64,000 bases of DNA from Actinomadura kijaniata NBRC 14229. GTDB taxonomy: Bacteria > Actinomycetota > Actinomycetes > Streptosporangiales > Streptosporangiaceae. Location: assembly GCF_001552175.1 (NCBI RefSeq), contig NZ_BCQR01000002.1:1-64000 (forward strand), read 5' to 3'. This document shows, in pieces, positions 33,717 through 42,590 of this stretch. A program made the position numbers and the translations under genes. How positions within the stretch are numbered: position 1 is the first letter of the stretch; every line of letters begins with the position of its first letter. The notes beneath the pieces were generated by a model, which was given only the letters and a program-made list of their open reading frames with translations, was not told where the DNA came from and searched no databases.

Positions 33717-34934
33717 CTAGGCCGCCGTCCGTTCGGCGAGGTGCCGTAGTTCGGCGGTGCACATCATGAGCCTGCGGGTCGGGAGGCGTCGCACGTAGTG
33801 GTCCAGGTCGGCGCCCAGGGCGAAGACGTGCACCGGGACCCCGGCGGCGTGGCCGGACTCGACGGCCTGGCGCAGCGCGGCCAGGACGGCCGGGTGCCGG
33901 GTCTGGTAGGTGGCGGAGACCAGGTGGTTGCCCCGGTCGGCGGCGAGGTAGAACTGGATGAGGTCCTTGGTGCCGACGAACAGCTCGCTGGCGCCGGAGG
34001 CGCAGAACGCGGCCGCCGAGTGCACGGCGGCGGGCGTCTCGACGAAGACGCCGAGCGGCGTGTCGCCGGCCAGGCCGAGGTGCCGCCGCAGCCGCACGAA
34101 CTCGTCCTCGTCGTTGATGAACGGAACGGCGAAGCTCAGCCGGTCCGCGTCCGCGCCCAGGCGCTCCCGGACGCGGGCGCGCAGCGCCCGGAAGGCGCGG
34201 GGGTAGTGGCGCTCGTCCAGCAGCCAGCGGGCGCCGTGGCGGCCGAGTTCGGGGTTCGGCTCGTCGTCCACGTGCGCCCCGGTGGTGATCTTGGCGGCGT
34301 CGTCGGAGCGGAGGTCGAGCAGCCTCATGACCAGGCGCTGGCCGGGGAGCAGCTCGTCCGCCATCGCGCACAGCTCCGCGGCCACGGCGGCGCCGTAGCG
34401 TTCGGCCTCGCGCGGCCCCGCCCGGAGGGCGTCGATCGGGCTCAGCCCGGCGGAGAAGCAGACGAACTCCTCGCGGATGAAGTAGGAGTCCGCGTGCTCG
34501 ACGCGCGGGGCGAGGGCGTTCGTCGACCGGATGTCGGTGGCGTCGGCGATGACCACGCAGATCGACTCGATGTCGCCGAAGGTGACGGCGGCGGGCCCCG
34601 GCGGCCGCGTCGCGGGTTCGGCCGCGCCGAGGACGACCGACCCGCGGTCGGGCAGGACGGTGACCTCGCCGGTGAGCGCGTCCAGCTCGGACGGGTCGAT
34701 CCGCAGGACGGGGATCCCGCGCGACCGGCAGAGGGACTGCATGTGGCCGGTCCGGCCGCCTCGCGCGCAGACCACCGCGGAGCAGGCGACGATGGCCTCG
34801 TAGAGTTCGGGGCCGAGCCGGTCGGCCACCAGGACGGCGCCGTCGACCGGTTCCCCGGTGCGGTTGCAGGGGCCGTGAACGTACCGCCTGTGCGAACCGA
34901 CGAGCACGACCCCTGGTATTTCGCGAGGGCTCAT
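33717..34934 (-). CDS. PtsI/PEP-synthase-like PEP-utilising enzyme homolog, divergent active site
   Basis: A 405-aa protein with a swivelling phosphohistidine-type domain (ARGGRTGHMQSLCRSRGIPV, candidate phospho-His H64) and a PEP-binding TIM barrel: IREEFVCFSAGLSPIDALR, VMRLLDLRSDDAAK, GVFVETPAAVHSA and VGTKDLIQFYLAADRGN. It resembles enzyme I of the PTS but is shorter, with no HPr-binding domain. The GTNDL of enzyme I is GTKDL here, and the catalytic Cys segment (MCGE) is replaced by VHVFALGAD. It therefore may not use PEP as the classical enzyme does. It lies 28 bp after a FAD-protein gene, probably in one operon. Confidence 0.7.
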   Translation of the reverse strand: MSPREIPGVVLVGSHRRYVHGPCNRTGEPVDGAVLVADRLGPELYEAIVACSAVVCARGGRTGHMQSLCRSRGIPVLRIDPSELDALTGEVTVLPDRGSVVLGAAEPATRPPGPAAVTFGDIESICVVIADATDIRSTNALAPRVEHADSYFIREEFVCFSAGLSPIDALRAGPREAERYGAAVAAELCAMADELLPGQRLVMRLLDLRSDDAAKITTGAHVDDEPNPELGRHGARWLLDERHYPRAFRALRARVRERLGADADRLSFAVPFINDEDEFVRLRRHLGLAGDTPLGVFVETPAAVHSAAAFCASGASELFVGTKDLIQFYLAADRGNHLVSATYQTRHPAVLAALRQAVESGHAAGVPVHVFALGADLDHYVRRLPTRRLMMCTAELRHLAERTAA

Positions 34935-34962
34935 GGTCAGAGGTTGGCAGCCGCCCGGACGG

Positions 34963-36879
34963 TCACGCATCTTCCCGAATGCCGAGGCGATCTCCCGTCC
35001 GGTCCCGCTCCGCCGGCCCGTCGAGGCCGAGCAGCGCGCGGAGGTCCCGGGGCGTCACCGACAGGTCGCTGAGCCGCGTCATGGCGGCCGTGTTCACGGC
35101 GTACCGCAGCGCGCGGTCCGGCGCGGGGGCCCCGCCGCCGGCCAGCGCGTCGCGGACGGCCCGGAGGCCCTCCTCGAACCGGGCCGTCAGGGCCTCGCGG
35201 TCGCGGCGGCGCCGCGCGGCCATCCGGTGCACGTCGAGCAGGACCGCGCGGGCGAACGCCCCGGGCGCCCCCGCTTCGGCCACGGCCACGTCGCCGGCCC
35301 GCTCGTCGTAGTGGGATTCGAGCCGGTGCAGCACGGTCGCGGCGACGCCCACCGAATGGTTCTTGATCGCGGCGAGGTTGAACGCGAACGCGCCCATCCG
35401 GCCGTACCGCACGATCTCGTCGCCCTCCCGGGGGCCGCCGACCACGGAGATCGGGCCGGAGCGGGCGCCGTCCGGTCCGAGCAGGGCGCCGCGGTCGTCC
35501 ACCTCGACGCCGCGCCCGGTGCGCCGGTGCCGTACGGCGATCCCCTTCCGCAGCAGGTTCGTCCAGAGCGCCGAGCCGGCCCGCTCGTAGTCCGGCTCCC
35601 GCCCGAAGTTCGAGATCACGAGGTCCGCCTCGATCTCCCGCTCCGCCGTCGGCCCGGACACCGACAGCCGCAGGGTGCCGGCCTCGGTGGCGACGATCCC
35701 GTCGACCCTCCCGGTCGTGAGGGCGATCGGCCCGCCCCCGGCCAGCGCGGCGTCGACGAGTTCGGTGATGTAGGCGACGGCGCCCACCCGCAGCGTGGCC
35801 AGCAGGCTCCCGTAGCCGTCGAGGAGCGCGCGGAGGTCGGCGGAGGGGACGCGCGCCAGGGCCTCGGGCAGGTGGGGCTCCCAGGACTTGGCGACCCGCT
35901 CGGTCACCACCAGGGGGTCCACGGCCGGGTGTTCCCGGGCGACGGCGGCGCACGCCCGTTCCCACTCGTCCCTGAGCCGCCGGACGAGGTCGTCGCGGCC
36001 CGCGTAGCCGCCGGCGGGCAGCCGGGGGTCCGGCAGGCTGAGGACCTGGTGCCGGTGGTCGGAGGGGTAGGTGCGGAGCGTCAGGCCGGACCGCGAGATC
36101 ATGTGGATCCTCCCGGTGTGGCCGTTGCGCAGGAGGAGCGAGGCCGAGTCGTACGCGCTCAGCAGCGTGCCGACGATGGCGACCACGGCGTCCCGCCGCA
36201 GGCCGAGGATCCGTTCGATCCCCTCCTCGGAGTAGGGGTGCCGCACGAACGCGGGGTGGTCCCTCACCTCGGCCGCGAACGGGAGCTCGCGTTCCTCCAG
36301 GCCGGTCGCGAGGACGACGTGGTCGGCCCGCAGCGCCCTCCGGCCCGGCCCGGGGCGGTCCTCGACGACGACGTCCACGCCGTCCGCGGCGACCGTCAGG
36401 TCGACCACCTCGCCGTCGGCCTCCAGCAGGGTCACGCCGTCGAACGCCTCGCGCGCGGCCTCGGCGAGGCGGGCGGCGAGGTAGTCGGCGTAGATCCGGC
36501 GGGGCGCGGGCCCGGACTCGGTGAAGGTGAAGCCGCTCCACTGCGGGGGCCAGCCGGTCCGGTCGGCCTCGTGGTTGGCCCAGGACAGGAAGTCGTCGAC
36601 GTCCTCGCGGAACATCGACATGCGGCCCGCCTGGATGTTGAAGACGTGGTGCCAGTGGTTGCCCGCCGGGTGGTAGGCCACGCCGGCGCTCCGGTACTCG
36701 GGTCGCCGCTCGACCACCACGACCTGGAGGGGCTCCCGGGCGAACCGCAGGAGGCGGACGGCGGTGGCGGTGCCGCCGAGACCCGCCCCGACGATCACCA
36801 CCCTTCGAGGTCCGGTGGAGTCCACCGCAGCCACCCCCGCACGCGCCGAACGGTCACGGTCCCGCGGCAGGTGCTTCAC
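34963..36879 (-). CDS. FAD/NAD(P)-binding protein (FAD_NAD_binding_9-like)
   Basis: A 638-aa flavoprotein. RRVVIVGAGLGGTATAVRLL is the N-terminal dinucleotide fold, and VAYHPAGNHWHHVFNIQAGR with RMSMFREDVDDFLSWA are hallmarks of this family. A second nucleotide motif, AVVAIVGTLLSAYDSASLLL, and a VLATGLEERELPF ATG-type motif follow. Reactions of the family are largely unknown; members occur beside metabolic and natural-product genes. The start is uncertain: GTG at 36879 gives about 26 residues before the fold, and closer GTG codons are possible. It is upstream of the PEP-enzyme homolog with a 28-bp gap. Confidence 0.75.
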   Translation of the reverse strand: MKHLPRDRDRSARAGVAAVDSTGPRRVVIVGAGLGGTATAVRLLRFAREPLQVVVVERRPEYRSAGVAYHPAGNHWHHVFNIQAGRMSMFREDVDDFLSWANHEADRTGWPPQWSGFTFTESGPAPRRIYADYLAARLAEAAREAFDGVTLLEADGEVVDLTVAADGVDVVVEDRPGPGRRALRADHVVLATGLEERELPFAAEVRDHPAFVRHPYSEEGIERILGLRRDAVVAIVGTLLSAYDSASLLLRNGHTGRIHMISRSGLTLRTYPSDHRHQVLSLPDPRLPAGGYAGRDDLVRRLRDEWERACAAVAREHPAVDPLVVTERVAKSWEPHLPEALARVPSADLRALLDGYGSLLATLRVGAVAYITELVDAALAGGGPIALTTGRVDGIVATEAGTLRLSVSGPTAEREIEADLVISNFGREPDYERAGSALWTNLLRKGIAVRHRRTGRGVEVDDRGALLGPDGARSGPISVVGGPREGDEIVRYGRMGAFAFNLAAIKNHSVGVAATVLHRLESHYDERAGDVAVAEAGAPGAFARAVLLDVHRMAARRRRDREALTARFEEGLRAVRDALAGGGAPAPDRALRYAVNTAAMTRLSDLSVTPRDLRALLGLDGPAERDRTGDRLGIREDA

Positions 36880-36956
36880 CGCCGCCCGAGCGTATCCCGG
36901 GTGATCGCGCGGCCTCAACGGCGCGGCGGGCGGCGGCGCGGGCCGCCGGCGGGCCG

Positions 36957-38021
36957 TCAGCGGACCAGGCCCCGGCCGGGGATCAGCGGGAGGTCCAGGG
37001 CGGTGAGCAGGCCGGGCGGGGCCTGCACGACGGCGGGAACGGCGTTGACCAGGCGCATCGCGGTGGCCTTGAGGCCGGCGGTGTTGTGGTCGCCGTCGGT
37101 GCCGAGCAGCCGGAGGTCCAGGGTGTAGTGGGGCTCGCCGGTCACCTCGACGCGGTAGCAGCCCGCACCGGCCGGCTGTGGCCAGTCGGGGGCCAGGTCG
37201 TCGCGCAGCCGCGTGACGTGCTCCAGCACGACCACCGGGACGCCGTCGCGGACGCCCCGCACCTCGAAGCGCAGCGCGGCGGCGGTGCCCTTCTCGATGG
37301 TCCCGGCGTCGACGGTGAACGTCTCGGGCGCGGGCAGGCGGGTGTGGTGCTCGACGAGTTCGTCCAGCTCGACGCCCAGACCGGCGGCGATCTGCCGGAC
37401 GACGCTGCCCCACGCCATGGTCAGCACGCCCGGCTGGAGCAGCATCGGGGTCTCGTCCAGGGGGCCGCCGAAGCCCATGATGTCGAACAGCACGGTGGCC
37501 TGGTCGTAGGTGGCGTAGTTGAGGATCTCCATGCAGCGGACCTGCTCGATCCGCTCGCTGATGCCGGTGAGGGCGAGCGGCAGGACGTCGTTGGCGAAGC
37601 CGGGGTCGATGCCGTTGACGAAGATCGAGGCGCCGCCCGCGCGGGCGGCCTCGCGGACCGGGTCGGCCATCTCCGGCGGCACGACCCGGTCGGGGAACTG
37701 GAGGAACACCGGGCTGCTGGAGACGACGTTGACGCCCGCGCGCAGGATGCGGCACAGGTCGTCGATCGCCTCCATGATCCGTACGTCGGCCATGGCGGTG
37801 TAGACGACGCAGTCGGGGCGCGCGGCGAGCAGCGCCGCCTCGTCGCCGGTGGCCGCCACCCCCAGGGGGTCCAGGCCCGCCAGCTCCCCGGCGTCCCGGC
37901 CGACCTTGGCGGGGGTGGAGGTCCAGACCCCGGCCAGTTCGAGTTCGGGGTGGGCGGCGATCCCGGCGAGCGCGTGGCGGCCGACGTTGCCGGTGCTCCA
38001 CTGGACGACGCGGTAGACCAT
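36957..38021 (-). CDS. NAD(P)H-dependent amine dehydrogenase / DHDP-reductase-like oxidoreductase
   Basis: A 354-aa Rossmann-fold oxidoreductase. VYRVVQWSTGNVGRHALAGI is the usual start of this family, which is related to dihydrodipicolinate reductase and 2,4-diaminopentanoate dehydrogenase. FVNGIDPGFANDVLPLAL and GTIEKGTAAALRFEVRG are typical. The real substrate of actinobacterial members is generally unproven. It starts 10 bp after the SDR gene and is thus co-transcribed behind a KstR-like box, suggesting a steroid or other lipid substrate. Confidence 0.78.
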   Translation of the reverse strand: MVYRVVQWSTGNVGRHALAGIAAHPELELAGVWTSTPAKVGRDAGELAGLDPLGVAATGDEAALLAARPDCVVYTAMADVRIMEAIDDLCRILRAGVNVVSSSPVFLQFPDRVVPPEMADPVREAARAGGASIFVNGIDPGFANDVLPLALTGISERIEQVRCMEILNYATYDQATVLFDIMGFGGPLDETPMLLQPGVLTMAWGSVVRQIAAGLGVELDELVEHHTRLPAPETFTVDAGTIEKGTAAALRFEVRGVRDGVPVVVLEHVTRLRDDLAPDWPQPAGAGCYRVEVTGEPHYTLDLRLLGTDGDHNTAGLKATAMRLVNAVPAVVQAPPGLLTALDLPLIPGRGLVR

Positions 38022-38031
38022 CGGGGACTCC

Positions 38032-38817
38032 TTACAGGTCGGGCAGGCCGAGGTCGAGGTTGGGCGTCTCGACGCCGCCGTCCACGCGCAGCACCGATCC
38101 GGTGACGTAGGCGGCGGCCGGGGAGGCGAGGTAGAGGACGGCGGCGGCGATGTCCCCGGGGTCGCCGATGCGGCGCAGCGGCGTGCCCGCCTCCATCTGG
38201 GCGCGCAGGTCGTCGTTGGTCATCACGATGTCCAGCGCGGAGGTGGCGACCGAGCCGACGGCGATGGCGTTCACCCGCACCTTCGGGGCCAGGTCGGCGG
38301 CGGCGAGGCGGGTGTAGTGGGCGAGGGCGGCCTTGGCGGTGCCGTAGGCCAGGAAGCCCCGGCCGGTGATGCGGCCCATGACCGAGGAGATGTTGACGAC
38401 CGCGCCCCGGGACTCCAGCAGGTGCGGGAGGGCGGCGCGGGTGAGGGCGTGCGCGTTGCTCACGTTGAACTGGAACGCGTTCTCAAGATGCTCGGCCGTG
38501 GTGTCCTGGAACGGGCGGGGCAGGGCGCCGCCGACGTTGTTGACGACGATGTCGAGCCGTCCGAGGCCATCGGCGGCCCGTTCGGCGAGCCCGGCGGCGG
38601 CGTGCGGGTCCGACAGGTCGGCGGGGACGACCAGCGCCCGCCGCCCGGCGGCCTCCACCTCCGCGGCGACCTTGCGCAACTGTTCCTCGGTGCGGGCGGA
38701 CAGCACGACGTCGGCCCCGGCCTGCGCGAGGGCGACGGCGCTGGCCGCCCCGATGCCGCGCCCGGCGCCGGTGACCACGGCGACCTTCCCGTCCACCCGG
38801 AAGCGATCCCAGATCAT
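38032..38817 (-). CDS. Short-chain dehydrogenase/reductase (SDR)
   Basis: A 261-aa classical SDR. The cofactor motif is [13 protein letters not shown], the NNVGGALP segment is the NNAG equivalent, the catalytic Ser lies in [11 protein letters not shown], and the active-site pair is in YGTAK. The C-terminus [13 protein letters not shown] is standard. It would oxidise a hydroxyl or reduce a ketone with NAD(P). A KstR-type operator lies about 20 bp upstream of its start, so a hydroxysteroid or beta-hydroxyacyl-CoA substrate is plausible but not shown. Confidence 0.92.
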   Translation of the reverse strand: MIWDRFRVDGKVAVVTGAGRGIGAASAVALAQAGADVVLSARTEEQLRKVAAEVEAAGRRALVVPADLSDPHAAAGLAERAADGLGRLDIVVNNVGGALPRPFQDTTAEHLENAFQFNVSNAHALTRAALPHLLESRGAVVNISSVMGRITGRGFLAYGTAKAALAHYTRLAAADLAPKVRVNAIAVGSVATSALDIVMTNDDLRAQMEAGTPLRRIGDPGDIAAAVLYLASPAAAYVTGSVLRVDGGVETPNLDLGLPDL

Positions 38818-38837
38818 GCCCCGACCCTAGATCAAAG

Positions 38838-38851
38838 TAGAACGTGTTCCA
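38838..38851. promoter_or_regulatory. KstR-type operator TAGAACGTGTTCCA
   Basis: The site fits TNNAACNNGTTNNA, the published consensus for the TetR-family cholesterol-catabolism repressor KstR. It lies 21 bp upstream of the SDR start codon, as expected for a repressor site over the promoter. No kstR gene is in the window. Confidence 0.7.
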
Positions 38852-38893
38852 ATGGGCGGGCGGGGTGGAATCCGCGGCACCGGCCGCGTCCGG

Positions 38894-39493
38894 TCAGCCG
38901 ACGTCCGGCCCGGCGTCCGGCCCGGCGTCCGGCTCGTCGTCGGCGCGCAGGTCGTGCGCCCACGCCGGGACGTCGGTCCGCCCCCGCCGCGCGCGCTGCT
39001 CCATCATGAGCCGCAGCCGGGACCGGTAGCGCGCGACGTCGGGCGACACGGCCGCGAACCAGCCGGTCACGCTCCCCCACGCGCGCCGCGCCTCCTCCCC
39101 CTCGATGACCAACCACACCGGCGGGTCGTCGTCGCCGAGGTCGGCCCCGTCGATGACGTGGTACTCGTACGCCTGGTGCTCGACCAGCACGAACATGCCG
39201 CCGGGGTCCGCCAGCGCGCCGCCGGCGACGGCCCGCGCGCAGCGCTTGGCCCGGGCCCCGTCCAGCCGGATCCCGAACGCGCTCCCGGCCAGCCACCGTC
39301 CCGGCCGCGCCCCGACGCGGCGCAGCACCTCCCGCACGGCCTCCGGCAGCCGGTCCACCCCCTGGGCGGCCGCCGCCGCGTCGATCTGCTCCTCCGACGC
39401 GCCCGCCACCGACTCACGCCGCAGCCCGTCGGCGACGACCTTCTCGAAGATGCCCCGCACCCGCTCCCGCGCGTCCGCCGACCGGTTCCCCAT
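38894..39493 (-). CDS. SMI1/KNR4 (SUKH)-like protein of unknown function
   Basis: A 199-aa protein. The pattern LPEAVREVLRRVGARPGRW, then FVLVEHQAYEYHVIDG, then PPVWLVIEGEE resembles the SUKH/SMI1 fold, which includes immunity proteins against polymorphic toxins. The assignment is tentative and no toxin gene is adjacent. The C-terminal tail repeats DAGP, coded by a short tandem DNA repeat. It is divergent from the NUDIX gene. Confidence 0.55.
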   Translation of the reverse strand: MGNRSADARERVRGIFEKVVADGLRRESVAGASEEQIDAAAAAQGVDRLPEAVREVLRRVGARPGRWLAGSAFGIRLDGARAKRCARAVAGGALADPGGMFVLVEHQAYEYHVIDGADLGDDDPPVWLVIEGEEARRAWGSVTGWFAAVSPDVARYRSRLRLMMEQRARRGRTDVPAWAHDLRADDEPDAGPDAGPDVG

Positions 39494-39557
39494 GCGGGCA
39501 GCCTAGGCGTTCGGCCGCACCCCGGCGAGGCGCGATGATGGGGGAGGACAAGGGACG

Positions 39558-40007
39558 GTGGATGACGTGCAGTGGTTGCTCGCTCGTGTGTGGAAGCGGT
39601 TGAGCGGCCGGGTCCAGTGGCGGTTGATGTGGCTGCGCAACGCCACGTTCATGGTCGGTGTGACCGGGGTGGTGCGGGACGCGCAGGGGCGGGTCCTGCT
39701 GTTGCGGCACCGGTACTGGCCCGAGGGGCGCGAGTGGGGGTTCCCCGGCGGGTACGCGGTGCGGGGCGAGACGTTCGAGGGCACCGTCGAGCGGGAGGTG
39801 CGGGAGGAGACCGGGCTGGAGGTGGAGGTCACCCGGCTCATCCATGTGCGCAGCGGCTACCGCCTGCGGATCGAGGTCGCCTACGAGGCGGTGCCGGTGG
39901 GCGGGACGCTGCGGCCCGACGGGACGGAGATCCTGGAGGCGCGGTGGTTCGATCCGGCGCGGCTGCCGGAGCGGATGCAGCCCTCGCACCGGGCGTTCAT
40001 CCGCTGA
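39558..40007 (+). CDS. NUDIX hydrolase
   Basis: A 149-aa protein with the NUDIX box GGYAVRGETFEGTVEREV followed by REETGLEVE, giving the complete G-x5-E-x7-REUxEExGU pattern. The substrate-binding C-terminal half is ordinary. The family hydrolyses nucleoside-diphosphate derivatives with a divalent metal. The start is GTG with AAGGGA 5-10 bp before it. An N-terminal hydrophobic/basic stretch (LLARVWKRLSGRVQWRLMWL) is longer than in most members. Confidence 0.9.
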   Translation: MDDVQWLLARVWKRLSGRVQWRLMWLRNATFMVGVTGVVRDAQGRVLLLRHRYWPEGREWGFPGGYAVRGETFEGTVEREVREETGLEVEVTRLIHVRSGYRLRIEVAYEAVPVGGTLRPDGTEILEARWFDPARLPERMQPSHRAFIR

Positions 40008-40152
40008 CCCGCGGGACGGGTGGGGCGGGCGGGTGTCAAGCCCGCTGACCGGTGCCGGGCATCTCGCGGGCAACCGCTGTGAACGCGGGACATCTCGCGC
40101 GTCCTGCGGTACACCGGAATGAGCACCCTGACGCGCCGGAGGTGGTGCCGCG

Positions 40153-40365
40153 ATGACCCGTCGTCGATCCCGGCCACGCGGCCATCGCGCCGCCTGCCCC
40201 ACGGGCAAGGTGAGGTTCCGGGACCGCATCGCCGCGACCCTGGCGCTGGCCACGATCCAGCGCAACGACCGTCCCGGCCGCGACAAGCTGGAGGCGCGCG
40301 TCTACCGCTGCCCCTCCTGCGGGGGCTGGCACCTGACGTCGGGCAAGTCGCGCGTGGCACGGTAG
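40153..40365 (+). CDS. Small basic zinc-ribbon-like protein
   Basis: A 70-aa protein, very Arg-rich at the N-terminus, with a single CPSCGG knuckle in YRCPSCGGWHLTS plus a Cys at residue 15. GGAGGTGG lies 7-14 bp before the ATG. Similar short proteins with one CxxC and a nearby His are common in actinomycete genomes and phages. The function is unknown. A nucleic-acid role is only suggested by charge. Confidence 0.6.
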   Translation: MTRRRSRPRGHRAACPTGKVRFRDRIAATLALATIQRNDRPGRDKLEARVYRCPSCGGWHLTSGKSRVAR

Positions 40366-40395
40366 CGCCGCGGGCCGGCCGCCCGGCCGGGCCGG

Positions 40396-41376
40396 TCAGC
40401 CGAGGAAGTCGAACCGCGTGCCGACGCCCGCCTCGGCGGCGGCGCGGTAGGCGGTCCACGACAGCGCCAGGTCCTGCCAGGGCAGGCCGACCGGGGCGTA
40501 GACGGTGACCTCGCCGTCGCGGACCCGGCCGGGGGCCTGGCCGCGCAGCACGTCGTGCAGCGTCCCGGCGGCGTGCTCGACGCCCAGCCCGGCGGCGCCC
40601 AGCACCCCCGTCTCGACGGCCAGGGCGACGTCGTCGACGACGACGCGGGCCTCGCGCAGCAGGTCGGCGGCCAGTTCGCACTTGCCGGGCTCGTCGGCGC
40701 CGAGTGCGGTGACGTGCGCGCCGAGGGCGATGTCGGCGGCGTGCAGCAGCGGCCGCCGCGCCCAGGTGGCGACCACGACGATGGCGGCGTCCTGGGCGGC
40801 GATGCGGGGCTCGGCGGCGACGGAGGTGGGGATGCGCAGGCGCGCGCCGTGGCGTTCGGCGAAGTCGGCGGCACGGCCGGGGTCCAGGTCGCAGACGGTG
40901 AGGGCGCGCGGCGGGCGCAGCGCGGCCAGGCCGCGCATGACCAGTTCGGCCTGCGCGCCCGCGCCGACGACGGCGACCGTCCCGCCGCCGGGTCCGGGGT
41001 CGTGGCGGGCGAGGGCGTCGGTGCCGAGCGCGGCGGCCAGCCCGGTGCGCCAGGCGGTGACGGTGGCCGAGTCCAGCACGGCGAGCAGCTCACCGGTCTC
41101 CAGGTCGTGCAGGCAGACCACGCCGCGCAGGGCGGGCCGGGAGCCGGGGAACTTCGCGTTCACCTTGACGGTGTAGGCGGGCACGCCGGGGACCAGGCCC
41201 GGGATCAGGGCGGTGGCGCTGCCCGGGCCCGGCAGGGACGTGACGACGCGGCGCGGCGGCACCTCGCCCGTCTCGGCGGTGAAGCCGCGGCGCAACGCGG
41301 CCAGGCAGTCGGCCGGGTCGAGCAGGCGCTCCAGGTCGGACCGGTTCAGCAGCAACGTCACCGGACCATTGTCCAT
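40396..41376 (-). CDS. Ornithine cyclodeaminase / mu-crystallin family protein
   Basis: A 326-aa NAD(P)-binding protein. YTVKVNAKFPG, DSATVTAWRTGLAAALG and the dinucleotide motif VAVVGAGAQAELVMRGL are the family signature. Members include ornithine cyclodeaminase, alanine dehydrogenase, ketimine reductase and SbnB (makes diaminopropionate for staphyloferrin B). The substrate is not predictable. It lies 25 bp after mceG on the same strand, so it may be co-transcribed, though no functional link is known. Confidence 0.85.
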   Translation of the reverse strand: MDNGPVTLLLNRSDLERLLDPADCLAALRRGFTAETGEVPPRRVVTSLPGPGSATALIPGLVPGVPAYTVKVNAKFPGSRPALRGVVCLHDLETGELLAVLDSATVTAWRTGLAAALGTDALARHDPGPGGGTVAVVGAGAQAELVMRGLAALRPPRALTVCDLDPGRAADFAERHGARLRIPTSVAAEPRIAAQDAAIVVVATWARRPLLHAADIALGAHVTALGADEPGKCELAADLLREARVVVDDVALAVETGVLGAAGLGVEHAAGTLHDVLRGQAPGRVRDGEVTVYAPVGLPWQDLALSWTAYRAAAEAGVGTRFDFLG

Positions 41377-41401
41377 GGATGTCGGGCTTGTCGCGAACGG
41401 G

Positions 41402-42391
41402 TCATCGGGGGCGGCGGCGTTCGGCGACCAGCTCGTCCCACTCGGTCATCCAGTTGCGCCCCTCGTCGTCGATGAACGAGCCGGGCGGCGGCTTGACCCG
41501 GTGGCGGCGCAGCCACTCGCCGGGGCGTCGCATCGAGGGGCGGACCCGGCCGTCGCTGGGCATGAGTTGCGGCGGGATCGGCGCGGGCATCGCCTGGTAG
41601 GCGCCCTCGTCGTCGATCTGGGACTGGTCCTTCTCCTCGGCCATGCCGATGGGGCCCTGGCGGCGGGCGTTGAAGAACTGGTTGACCGCCGGGTGGGTGC
41701 TGGACAGGACCATCTCGCGCGGCCCGAACATCACCAGGCCGCGCCGGAACAGCAGGCCGAGGTTGTCGGGCAGCACCCGCGCGGTGCCGATGTCGTGGGT
41801 GACGATCAGGAACGTCGCGCCGAGCTCGCAGTTGAGGTCGACGAACAGCTGGTTGAGGTAGGCGGTGCGGACCGGGTCGAGGCCGGAGTCGGGCTCGTCG
41901 GCCAGGATGATCTCGGGGTCGAGGACCAGCGCGCGGGCCAGCCCGGCGCGCTTGCGCATCCCGCCGGAGATCTCGCCGGGCAGCTTGTCCTCGGCCCCGG
42001 TCAGGCCGACCATCTCCATCTTCTCCTGGACGATCCGCCTGATCTCGCTCTCGCTCTTGCGGGTGTGCTCGCGCAGCGGGAACGCGATGTTGTCGTAGAC
42101 GTTCATGGAGCCGAACAGGGCGCCGTCCTGGAAGAGCACGCCGAACCTGCGGCGCATCTCGTAGAGCTCGCTCTCGCGCAGCCGGGGGACGTCGCCGTCG
42201 CCGACGTAGACGTGGCCCCGGTCGGGGCGCAGCAGCCCGATGAGGTTCTTCAGGAAGACCGACTTGCCGGTGCCGGACGGGCCCAGCAGCGCGGAGATCT
42301 CCCCGGCGGGGATCGTGAAGGTCACGTCCTCCCAGATGACCTGTCGCCCGAACGACTTCCTCAGCCCTTCCACCCGGATCTCGATGCCCAT
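41402..42391 (-). CDS. mceG: Mce-system ABC transporter ATPase (MceG/Mkl)
   Basis: A 329-aa ABC ATPase. Walker A is [16 protein letters not shown], the signature is [20 protein letters not shown], Walker B is [12 protein letters not shown] and the switch is IVTHD. GGMRKR with a 70-residue C-terminal extension ending in [13 protein letters not shown] identifies the Mkl/MceG branch that powers Mce lipid and sterol importers. No yrbE/mce genes lie nearby, as is usual for this orphan ATPase. The ATG at 42391 is preferred because GGGAG precedes it at good spacing; a GTG four codons upstream is possible. Confidence 0.9.
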   Translation of the reverse strand: MGIEIRVEGLRKSFGRQVIWEDVTFTIPAGEISALLGPSGTGKSVFLKNLIGLLRPDRGHVYVGDGDVPRLRESELYEMRRRFGVLFQDGALFGSMNVYDNIAFPLREHTRKSESEIRRIVQEKMEMVGLTGAEDKLPGEISGGMRKRAGLARALVLDPEIILADEPDSGLDPVRTAYLNQLFVDLNCELGATFLIVTHDIGTARVLPDNLGLLFRRGLVMFGPREMVLSSTHPAVNQFFNARRQGPIGMAEEKDQSQIDDEGAYQAMPAPIPPQLMPSDGRVRPSMRRPGEWLRRHRVKPPPGSFIDDEGRNWMTEWDELVAERRRPR

Positions 42392-42590
42392 GGCGACTCC
42401 CACGGCGGGTGAACCGGGGGCGGGAGTTCCGCGTCCTACTTTCGGTTCCCACCGTTGCTCGACGATACGTCGGGACGCGGGCGCGGCCCAGGAGCGGACC
42501 GGTATTGGACAGCACGTCCACCGATGGACCGCCCAACCCGCCGGCCCTGCCCGCGATCCTCGGGCCCACCAGGCCCGCGAGCAGGCGCAG

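Noticed and set aside
40396..41376. Ornithine cyclodeaminase-family gene as an SbnB-type siderophore gene belonging to the NIS operon
   Set aside because: It is about 29 kb away, on the other strand and next to mceG. Family membership alone does not support the link.
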